Positions 35,668 through 47,600 of a stretch of DNA of 64,000 nt are shown here, one piece after another. Origin of the DNA: Lutraria lutraria (taxonomy: Eukaryota; Mollusca; Bivalvia; Venerida; Mactridae); contig OZ026833.1 of NCBI GenBank assembly GCA_964023205.1, forward strand, positions 5,978,138-6,042,137. The letters are read 5' to 3'. The stretch's first letter is position 1. Every line of letters starts with the position of its first letter. The notes below the pieces were generated by a model. That model had not been told where the DNA came from and ran no database searches. It saw nothing but the letters and a program-made list of their open reading frames with translations. The translations under genes and the position numbers were made by a program.

Positions 35668-38600
35668 ATGTCTAAGAACAACGAGGAATATCTGAGCGCT
35701 GAGGAGCTGAGAAACCGACTGTATCACAGTCTTCGAGATAAGGGTCTCGTCAATTCCATGAAGGTTTAAAAATCTTGATTTTCTCGGGAAATACTTATTG
35801 ACATCCAATGAATTTAGCTATGTTCTATTAATTTCGTCGATTTATTTTCATAGATATATCATAAGATTCTTTTAAAGCTTCTTAAGACGACAGTGAAAAT
35901 ATATATTTTGCATGTTTCAACACGAATTTCCAAATATTTAAAGTTTGTTTTGATTTCATTTACGGAGTCAAAGAAATGTTTAAGATTACATAAATGATTT
36001 TGACTTTAATATTGTACTGTGCAGTGACATAGCCTGATATAGTATCAGTTAACACCACCTTAGAAGAGTCCCAAACTTGTTTTTACCCTAACCTATTCTG
36101 ACCACTGTGTCGTATTGACTTCTTCAGTTCTTGGGTATGAAACATGTAACTTTATTTCCTGTGATCATTTAGTTCCTGTGATCATTTACTGCCACATGCG
36201 AGTGCTGGGCATTATAACCATCATTAGTAAGGTGTAATGAATTGTTTCTGCTTACAAGACCGACCCTTGGCTTATTTTTCCGAGTGACCCTAGACCTTTC
36301 ATTAGGTCCAAGGAATGGTAAATTCACTTCCTCATTTATTTTACCTTTCCATGTACACACTTTCAAGAGCAAAATTAATGAGATGTGACATAAAATATAA
36401 TAATTTAGGCCTCATTTTGCTGCCTACTGCTACAAAGGCGCAAGAAAAGTTTTTTTTCCTGGTTATCGACCAACCCTCATTTTTCCCGGAACTCTATTTT
36501 ATTTGGCCCATGGAACCATTCCATTGGAATGGTATATACACATTCTCACTTTTTACCTTTCCTCACACTTTCAAGAGCCAATATAATTGCTGATCTATTA
36601 TTAATGGGCATGCGACCATTTTTCATGCTTAAAGTTAAACTGAGAATAGTCTGAATTGTCTGCCAGTTCAAAAATTTAGTAATTGGGGGGGGGGGGGGGC
36701 AATTGAAAACCTAAAATTACCCTTCTTCATACAGTGTTTCATACCTAATCAGTAATATTTGATTTTTTTTAGAGTCAGCTCCGTACTAGCCTTGTCAGTG
36801 AGTTGAAAAAGTCTGCTCATGGAAAACTATCTATTGAAGACCTTGAAGTACCAGAGTCTGGGTCACTGATACATCGAGCTTCAAACTCATTAGTAGCAGA
36901 CCATCTCCGCAGCTGTAAATATGACTACACCCACAGTGTCTTTCTACCAGAGTGTGGCATTGACAAAGCAAAGGTTAGTGTAGCCAGAGTCATTATTAAT
37001 ATTATGCTAATGTATGATATCCATCTCATTTAGTAGCTGGCATTGATTATAAGTTATAATGTATTTGGTATTATTAATAATTAATTATAATTATTTATAT
37101 CATCATTCTAGACTTGAAGAGTACTGTATAGTCAATGAGTAGTTTAGTGTATCTGACTGATCAGTAAAATACTGATCTCAAATACTAGTATATATTTTAC
37201 TGCGACAGGCCAAGGTCAAGTTCATATAGACCTTGACGGTCATCAATAATTGTGTTGTATGCAATTATTGACCTGTAGTGATGACTCCAGATTGGTATGG
37301 TTTGATCTGGACTATTATTACTGAAGTGTATTAATTATTAACGACTTGTATAAAAAACATTATCAGACCATATGGTAGGCCCATCAACTTTGACTAGCTA
37401 TCCCAGTCCACCAATCATATTGGAAAGTGCATAATTAATTATTCATATTGACTTTGAAAGAGTTAATCTTATCATGTACTATGTTTTTGTCTTGTTCTTC
37501 TACAGGGTATTTCTCTTTAGACAGCTACATTTCTTTTCTTATGTATAAAATCTGTTTTTAATTAAATTTAAATAAGTATTAAGTATACTGTATAGACATC
37601 AAATTAACTAAAACAAGTGTGTTTCGCATGGAAATAGGAAGCAGCATTGTTAATTAAAACAGTTTCTTGTGGAGAATCATACATGAGAGGTTAGTTGTTA
37701 CTATATTTTATCCCATAATGTTTATAATTTCAGGTGCTCTCAAATGAAGACATTCTACAGCTGTTAAAGATAAGCCCGCAGTCTCGACTCTTTAAGAAAA
37801 TGGTGATTTCTCTTTCAGTTTTCTGTTTTGTTCATAGATAATGATGTTTGTAATTTATATCTTACAGTGTGTAAGATACCAGGGTACATGTAGCATGAGG
37901 CAAAATAATATTAATTTTACCAGTCTGGATCATCTTGAGACAAGATATGAACATGTATTTAAACTAAATGTCATGAAATGTTCACTTATTTTACTTCATT
38001 GATGTTGTTAGATCATTATGCCCCCGCAATATTTGAGAGGGGTATATTGGAGTCACTCTGTTGTTGGTCGGTCCGTCCGTTTACAAGTTGGTGGAGCAAA
38101 CTACTTCCACATCTTGTAAGCGAAAGCAATGAAACTTAAAATATGTTATCGCCTGACATGAAGAGTAGATGTGCAAGACTTTTCATTCACTTATTGCAGA
38201 GTTATGTCTCCTTGAACTTAGCCGTATAGTGTACTATTGCATTCTTAGTGTCAAAGCAGCTACAGGGACAGCTAGTTGTCTTAACCTTAATTTGCCTTTG
38301 AATTCACAACTACTGTCAAACCTGTGTTAATGGCCACCTCCAAATAAAAGCCATTCTTTAGAAGACCATCATTTACTATTTAGAACAAAATGAACTGTCA
38401 ATAAAGGCTATAAATATCTTTCTTCAAAGTGGCCTTAGTTAGCAGGTTTGACTGCAGTGTAGATAATTTGAATATTTAATGATTTCTTATTTTGATGTAA
38501 ATTAAATTCATCTTTTTGTATTTTTGATATTTCAGACTGTGGATCATCCAGGCAGGTCTAGGAAAGGGTTTCTATGGCAACTGCTTAGTGAACTTTGTGC

Positions 38601-41600
38601 ACTTCACAGTCAGTCAAGTCTTACTGCTTCTACACAAACTGACCTGATTAAAGTTGCTACAGTGTCCACTCTGGGTAAGTGTTATTGAATATATAGTCAA
38701 ACCTGTGAACAAAGGCCACCCTTGGGAAATATATTTTTGGTCTTTATAGGTGACCTTTATTCAGAGGTAATTTTGTTCTAAATGCTCAAGATGATTTTTT
38801 AAAAGAATGACCATTATTCACAGGGTGGCCTTAATTCAGAGGTAATAGTTATTCATGTATAATGCATAGTTCTTAATTGGGTAGTTGGGTTGCGCTTTTT
38901 ACAAGTGATATATTTGAAATATTACCAATATACAAATGTAATAATGTAATGAATTATTTACAGATGAGAAGATGAGTGTTTTAGATGAACTATTTAGCTC
39001 TAGGAGAGAGGAACAATATCGCACGGGAGCAACAGCGCTAGAAGACCGACTTCTAAAATTTCAACGTCAATTGGAAGAAAGATTTAAATCTGAGATGAAA
39101 TTAGAGGTATAGTATCTATTACTGTTTGAGTTTTCAAGTTCTGTAATTTTTTTAGTACAGATTATAAGATTTTTCTAATTATTTGAGTGTATGCTGAAAT
39201 GCTTATATCTATCTTTATTCAAATGGTATAATTACTTTACTGCAGGTATCCAGAGTAAAAGATGATGAAGTTTCTAGGATACGATTGGAGGAGAAGGAGA
39301 ATTTCCGACGGGAGCTTGATAAAGCCAGAAAAGATGTGAGACATTGCTCATATTATATTTAAGAAACGAAAATAAAAAAAATCATAGTTCATGGTTAAAT
39401 TGAAGCAATGTCATATCATAATCAGGTTTTTTCGGTATCTGTTTATTATACAGTGAAACCTGTGAACAATGGCCACCCTTTTGAAAGACAGTAATGTTGC
39501 CCTTAAAAAGAATGACCTTTATTCACAGTGTGGCCTTTATTGGAAGGTGGCCGCTAACACAGGTTTGACTGTTCATATCAAGTTATTTCTATTTAGACCC
39601 CAGATGTACACCTGGGTGGAATTACTGACTGTGTGACCATAACACTTCCAACTTGGAGGTCCCCTAATCCCACTAAAATTTCCTAACACCCCAGATGTTG
39701 GGGGAAATAGCCAATGTGTGGCTTTGCAATGAGTTTTGAAATGAGTCTATTAGTTGCTGTGAATATTTTTTAGTTGGAACGCACCTATCAATCGAAGTTT
39801 GATGCTTTGGTAACAAGGGAGAGAAATGCTACAGAAAGATTACAGAGAGAACAAGAGGTTAGTTATTTGTTTGTCTCACCCAAACTTATTTCTTTGTCTA
39901 TGTGAGTGAACGATATCCATCTCCGAAAATTTGGGAAATTCTAAAATAAAAAAAGACCAAAATTTTATATGCATATAGATATGTTAAACACATTTCTTAT
40001 TACCAATTTCATTATTTACCATTATAAAACTTTAAAATCACTATTTAGTATTAGTAGAACCACTTACCTTCTTTAAGCTGACTGTATTGACAATTTCCTC
40101 AAACATGTAATTTGGTCATTGTGGGATTAGAACTCTCAGCAGTGAGGGGCTTGTGATTTCTAGTTTATGTAAGTGAGTGGAACATGTGTATCATTTACAA
40201 TTATAATTATATCATATGAAATCTAGCATTATTTCGTACAGATGCAAGAAAAGGAGATATATAATCAACGACAGTCAATTCTTGAAGAAATTGAGGCTGT
40301 CCGACAACGTGAGACTTCTATCAAGAGAGAAATGGAAGTATTTTCCAGGTTCGTGTTATTTTGGTCTTTCATAAAAGTAATATTCAGAGGTTTTGATGTC
40401 TTATACTTACTTTGATTATTCTTGCAAATTCAAAGTTTTAGCAGGATGCTATATTAAAACAAATTTATACAGTAAGATTCCTCTTAAAAGTCCCTACCCT
40501 AATAAAGGCCCCCCCCTTTTTTTACTCGACTAAGGTCACATAGGCCATTTATTGATGCTGTAAATCTTAATAAATGCTGCATAGCTCAATTTAAACAGTT
40601 CTCGCTGACTTATGATTTTGGAAAAACTCATCTTAATGGGCGCATCCCTTTTGGAAAATGTTAAGCCCCTGGGGCCTTTAATAGGAATTTTAGGGTTTGT
40701 CTCAGTACTAAAATTTCTGATTAAACTTGAATTTAATACTTTTACTTTGATTCTTTACAGGGAGAAAAATCTAGGCACTGATCGTACCAAGGCATTAGAA
40801 CAAGACTTGAGGCGGAGGGAGCAAGAAATTACCAGAAAGGAGAGAGAATTTGACCAAAGATTACAAAATGAAATGACAAAGTAAAGAATTTCATCAATTT
40901 TTAACCCTGATGTATCAAGTGTTTTATCAGATTATTTCTACAGTCAAACCTGCAAATAAAGGTCACCCTTGGAAGAGAATAAAAAATGTGGTTTTTATTG
41001 ACAGGTTGTCGAAATAATCAATGACGGTTTCTTAATGGCCATTGAATGGCCATGATCTTGAATTATTATACAAATATACTTCAATGGATATCATTTGTTC
41101 CTTTTTTGCATTGCCGTATGATGCTTGAATGACCAAATTTTAATCAAATCTGATCAACAGCAGTATAAACATTATGAAGCAATTGCTACAAGCAATATTA
41201 CATGTGATCATTATCAAATTTGGAGTAGTATGTATATAAATGTTTAGTAAATCAATGTATACATGCTATTTCGGGAAGCTCGGTGGTCTAGTGGTAACAT
41301 GCTAGATTACTGAATGAAAAGTTGTGGGTTCGATTCTCAGCTCCACCTTTCCAATTACTCAGGGACGCTTTTCCAGTGTCCCCTTCCCAATTACCGAGTC
41401 AAGAACTGTGTCTAGAAAATCACAGGAAAAAGGACAAGGCGTGTATCTGTGCTTTACACTGGGCACAATAAAGTATCAGGAAAAGTTATTTGAAAAGAGT
41501 AGGGGTTTAAATGCCCTGGTTCTCCTGTATCTTATCTCACTTCTCTGAGTCGGCTTTGAAATGACCGTAGTTGTTGAATGGTTCATAAAACAAGAGATAA

Positions 41601-44600
41601 ATTAATAAATGTATTCATGCTATTTCAGGTTTAAAGTTGAATATCAAGCTAAATTCCTAGAGAGAACACAGAACATAGAAATCAGAGAAGGATCTTTAAG
41701 AGGTATGGTTATATTATGACACACTGACTCAAGGGAAATCCAAGTTAGGCCTTAATTAAAAAAGTGTTTGTTTGCCCTTAACAGACCCTGAATTTTAGAA
41801 GAGGTTTGGTAAAAAAAAAAAATTCTGAATTTGACCTTTACCTATCACGAAATTGTGATCTATCTACAAGCATTCTATAGCCATTTTAAGTAAAAATGTT
41901 CAGATTTTGCAATAAAATCTTTTGAGTCTGTAGGAATTTTTTGGGTCGGTCATTAAAGGGGAAGTAAATTTAATTTTGATTTAATTCTTAGGTAACCTGG
42001 GAGCTCATGTTGAATAAATTGTCTCCTATATATTACTGAAATCTTGTAGACTAATTGCAATACACTAATTTCAAACTTACCAAAAAAAGTAACATATTTT
42101 TGAGAAAGTTCTTGTTTACATTGATTTGGTCAACTGACTGCCATTCGTAGCTTGAAATAGCATAGTTTGTTAACCTTTGTAAACTGTATTATCCCAATAG
42201 AGATAGAAATCACTATCTACATGTATAACAATATATCTTTTTTAAGATATAACCATTTCTAAAAACTAAATTTTAACGATATATATATACCATGATAATT
42301 TGCTTTTCAGAGAATAGTTGCATAAAAATTCACATATACATGAAACTCGGATGGATTTATTTTAATCTAGAATGCATTGGGTTGGAATATCATTAGTGTA
42401 AAATTAATAGCTATATTTAGTGCATAAAACTGAAGCCAAAGATTATATATATGTATATTACTAGGCCAGAATGGTTATGGGTCTAACCCAACCTGTTGCC
42501 ATGGAAATTATTACAACAGAAAGGAGCCTGTATATTATAGTAGAGGTTATATATAATGTTGTATACATCACATGTTATTCACTCAGTTAAATCATTAGAT
42601 CACTAGTTATTCACATTTATTACTGTAAAACTGATAGTTTTAGTGATTGATTTGTATTTGTGGTTTGCTGAATTGTCTGGCTACAGTGTATAGATGATGT
42701 AACTCTATATTAAATTGGTAATTGAGATTAAAAAAAAAATCAGATAGAAAATTTTGGGGGCAAAAAAGGTTCTTAATGGAGTAATACTGGGCCTTTATTC
42801 TCTGTTAGAAATCCTTTAACATGGCTGTGAAATGCTTTTATTATAAATATAATCTTTCAACAAGTACATTTGTCTTAGTAATATTGTTATTTACAAGCCA
42901 CAAATATTATCAAGAACTGTACAACATAATGATCTTACAGTAACAGGGTGTCCACGGTCAGGGAAAAAGGTCAGGGAATATTTTTTTTCAAGGTCAGGGA
43001 ATTTTGATATTGGTCAGGGAAGTTTGGAATTTAAGAAGTCAAGGAAAGTCAGGGAAATTTGATTTTAGTCAGGGAAAAGTCAGGGAATTTTGCTTTACGC
43101 AAATTGTGGACACCCTGAGTAATACATATCTGTAGTAATTCTATGTAAAGTTATGTAATTAATTTACACAGCTATGATAATGTCAAGTAATTATCTAATT
43201 TAAAGTAACATTTGTATATATCAATACAAGGTATGCATGCTGGCTTACTGCTAATTAAAGATGCACTTTTGGCTGCATGGGGAAGCTTTTGTTCATCTTT
43301 ACATTCACTATCATCTTTTTTCATTCTTTAAGCAATTTTAATGAACAAAAAAATAAATTTATGTAAGGAATTGTTTGATGCCTGATCAGGTGTATTAATA
43401 ACTTACAAGTCTGGTTGTTTCTTGTACTTGTTTCAACTGGAAGTTTATCATATAAGCCATGATTTATCTCAATCGTACTTAAATATGATAGTAATTAAAT
43501 CAATCTAGCTGATTTAATATGATGATGTCTGTAGCTTGTTTGGACTTAAGTTCTCTGTTTGTTCACTCATACGTCATTCTTATATATCACTGACTGAGGC
43601 CTGCCTCTATGGTCATGTGCTTATGATCTCTTGCCCCATACTGTTGTGAGTTCGATTCCCACCCTGTACCAGAAAAATTCTCATATATTGATGAAGCTTC
43701 CCAGCTAGCTTACAGTGGCACAGTGGGTCTACCCAAAGCTGGAAAGGTTGCTAAATAACCTGGGTGCTGGTGAGACGTTAATCTCTTGTGAACAAAATTC
43801 ATTAACTCTATGGGAAATGAAAGGATTCTATATCTATAAATTTTGGATATATTTTTACTTTTTCAGAGAATGAGAAACGTGTTACTGAAGATCAAGCCAA
43901 ACTTGATTCATTGAAAGAAGATCTACGTGATAAAACAGCCAGGGTGAATGAACTAGAGGTAAGATTGTGTGAACATTGTACTTTTGATTGGTCGACATCT
44001 TTGACTGGATTCTTTGATTGCTAAATGGCTGTATCTTAGAAATGTGATGATTTTAGTCCAGAAATGCTCTGACCCTGAGGTTATAAGACTTGAGATTGGT
44101 CTTAAATCTCATATCTTTTCTTTTAAAGTTTCTAAGTTGGTTATTATTAGAAAATAATGATATTATTGATACATAAATCTGACTGCATAATTTATCTGCA
44201 CATGTATTTATACGCTTGTATCTTTTCAACCATAATACTTTGAGAATGGAATTGAGATTTGAGCTCAGAGACTGTTCTCAAGTTTTTTAACATTTCATAA
44301 CCTTAGATTTAATTGATCACATGTTGTAATAATGTAACTTTATGTTAAGTAAACTTATTGTACTAATTTCAGACTTTACTACAAGAAACTCGACACCAGG
44401 AAGTTGGTGCCACAAAACACAATGAATTCTTGAATGCTAAATTGAGAGATGTAAGTAATCTGTAGAATTCAATAACTGTTTGATTTGTTTTCTAAACACA
44501 TATCTGTCATCTAAAATGGTTTCATGGTTATAAAATTGAGTTTCTTGATCAGTTGTAGAATGCAGCCTTGTGATTGGTCAATTTTAAGTCTGGACTCAGA

Positions 44601-47600
44601 ATCCACCAATCAGATACAAAGGTTGAAGACAAGTTTCTTATCTGAGATATAACTGATGAATGTATGTATGTGTTATGTGTGGAGGAACACTCCAGTCATA
44701 CACATGGGATGGTTGGTGACACATGGGTAGATTCACCTACCTTCCCTAACCTGATCAGAGAGCTTCCTCACATGTGAAAAATTGGTACCAAGCAGGACTC
44801 GAACTCACAGCAGTGAGTGGCTGGTGATCACTAGTCAGAGACCACAGGGGCTAGTGATCACTAGTCAGAGACCACAGGGGCTAGTGATCACTAGTCAGAT
44901 ACCACAAGGGCTAGTGACCACTAGTCAGAGACCACAAGGGCTAGTGACCACTAGTCAGAGACCACAAGGGCTAGTGACCACTGGTCAGAGACCACAGGGG
45001 CTAGTGATCACTAGTCAGATACCACATGGGCTAGTGACCACTAGTCAGAGACCACAAGGGCTAGTGACCACTAGTCAGAGACCACAGGGGCTAGTGATCA
45101 CTAGTCAGAGACCACAGGGGCTAGTGATCACTAGTCAGAGACCACAAGGGCTCGTGACCACTAGTCAGAGACCACAGGGGCTAGTGATCACTAGTCAGAG
45201 ACCACTGGGGCTAGTGATCACTAGTCAGATACCACAAGGGCTAGTGACCACTAGTCAGAGACCACAAGGGCTAGTGACCACTAGTCAGAGACCACAAGGG
45301 CTAGTGACCACTAGTCAGAGACCACAGGGGCTAGTGATCACTAGTCAGATACCACAGGGGCTAGTGATCACTAGTCAGATACCACATGGGCTAGTGACCA
45401 CTAGTCAGATACCACATGGGCTAGTGATCACTAGTCAGATACCACAGGGGCTAGTGATCACTAGTCAGATACCACAAGGGCTAGTGATCACTAGTCAGAT
45501 ACCACAGGGGCTAGTGACCACTAGTCAGATACCACAGGGGCTAGTGATCACTAGTCAGATACCACAGGGGCTAGTGATCACTAGTCAGATACCACAGGGG
45601 CTAGTGACCACTAGTCAGATACCACAAGGGCTAGTGATCACTAGTCAGATACCACAAGGGCTAGTGACCACTAGTCAGAGACCACAGGGGCTAGTGATCA
45701 CTAGTCAGAGACCACAGGGGCTAGTGATCACTAGTCAGATACCACAAGGGCTAGTGACCACTAGTCAGAGACCACAAGGGCTAGTGACCACTAGTCAGAG
45801 ACCACAGGGGCTAGTGATCACTAGTCAGATACCACTGGGGCTAGTGATCACTAGTCAGATACCACATGGGCTAGTGACCATTAGTCAGATACCACATGGG
45901 CTAGTGATCACTTGTCAGATACCACAGGGGCTAGTGATCACTAGTCAGAGTCCATAACCACTTAACATTGGCGGCCGCTTGTCTTACATTAGTTTATCAT
46001 GTATCTGTAAATTTCAGATGGCTGATTATGCTTCTATTAAGGATCAGAATATATCATTTAGAACAGAAATAGAAAATCTAAAAATGTAAGTTTAATGTCG
46101 ATGTTTACTTGACCCAGTTTATATTTTCATCAGTCAAATATCATTTCTTGGGCACTTTTATCATTGGGATTTGAATTACTAGTTCCTGTAGTAGGATAGC
46201 TTCACCTTGACTTCAAATCTATGCGCATACATATAAATGCTGAGATCTTAATAAACCATCCATAAAATCAGCAATATCTGGAACCATAGTACATTTAATT
46301 AGCATTGTTTTTGTCTATAAATATTGCCTGTATTGTTGAATTAAAAAAAAAAAAAAAAAAAAAGATTTAAAAAAAATAAAATCTGTATCAAAGAGGAGAA
46401 TGAAATGGATTTTACCTAATATTTGGATGCATTTTGTGGGGTTATTAATTTATTATTATTCATGAAACAATTGATGAGTACTGTTTTTTTATTAGATTAA
46501 GAAATAATTTATATAAACATTAAACTGTGTCTATCTTTGCAGGAGGATGACAGAGATTATGCAGATGAATGAAAGGGAGAGAATTCGTAAGTTCTGAGAT
46601 TATAAAATTTGAGATCAATCCCCAATTCTGATTCTCATATTTTATAACCCTGAGGCCAGATTTTTTGCACTTAATTTTACTGCTCTCAGTCTGGAAAAAA
46701 TGTCTATCCACTAAATATCAGTCTTACTGCTTTGACTTATTTAATCATGTGAAATAAGTAGTAGTTGATCGTATTAATGGAATATTATACTTTGAAATAT
46801 AAGGTGAACGCCATTGTTTGCCATTCAAGTAAATGAGGATAAATATTTTTGATGTAATAGTATTGTGCTTATTCATATCTATACAAGAATGAAATGTTGA
46901 ACACTTTTGTTAAAGTATTTTTCATCAATTTTGTAAGAATTATTGATATATGTCGTATACATAATTAAGGGATGTCGGTGGAATTAAAGGATGTCGAATA
47001 TACAACTGTAAGCCTGAAGGCATGTTGTGGACGACATGTGATATTAGGCTGGCTAGAACCCTGACGGTATTTGATACTTAAAATGTTTGCACAATAAATT
47101 CAAACCTGTGTAAGCAGCCACCACTGAAGGAAGTTCACACTGTGAAAAAAAAGGTCATTCTTCAAAGAAACATCATTGATTATTAAGAACAAAATGACAA
47201 AATCTGTCCATTAAGGCCATATTTTGTCTTTCCCAAGGGTGTCCTTTATCTACAAGTTAAACTGTTTTTCTTTTGAAATATTGTCTTTTATCCTTAATGA
47301 AATTTTGTTATTGATTAAATTTTTGTTTTATTACTTATTTTAGGTCAGGAAGATTTATTGCGTGAATTGAGAAGGCCGACAGCAATGCCGGAATACTCAG
47401 AAAGACGTGATGATCATTCTGACCGATCATCATACCATCGTCGTCGTTCAGCTAGAAGAGATGATGGTGTAAGTTGACGATCAATATTGTTACTTTTCTG
47501 GATTTTTTTTTCTAAATACTGCCTAATGATCCTTTTGAATTATAATAAACTACATTGTGTGACTCAAGTGTATTATTTATTGTTCATTTAATTCACACAG

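Noticed and set aside
44822..45955. Possible CRISPR array
   Set aside because: Units are contiguous without unique spacers, the host is an animal, and no cas genes exist nearby. It is a minisatellite.
44782..45957. A 391-codon open frame of LVITSQRPQG-type repeats
   Set aside because: It is an artefact of a 30-bp tandem array whose period is divisible by three. It lies wholly inside OFD1 intron 12, starts in SINE sequence and has no signal peptide or conserved partner.
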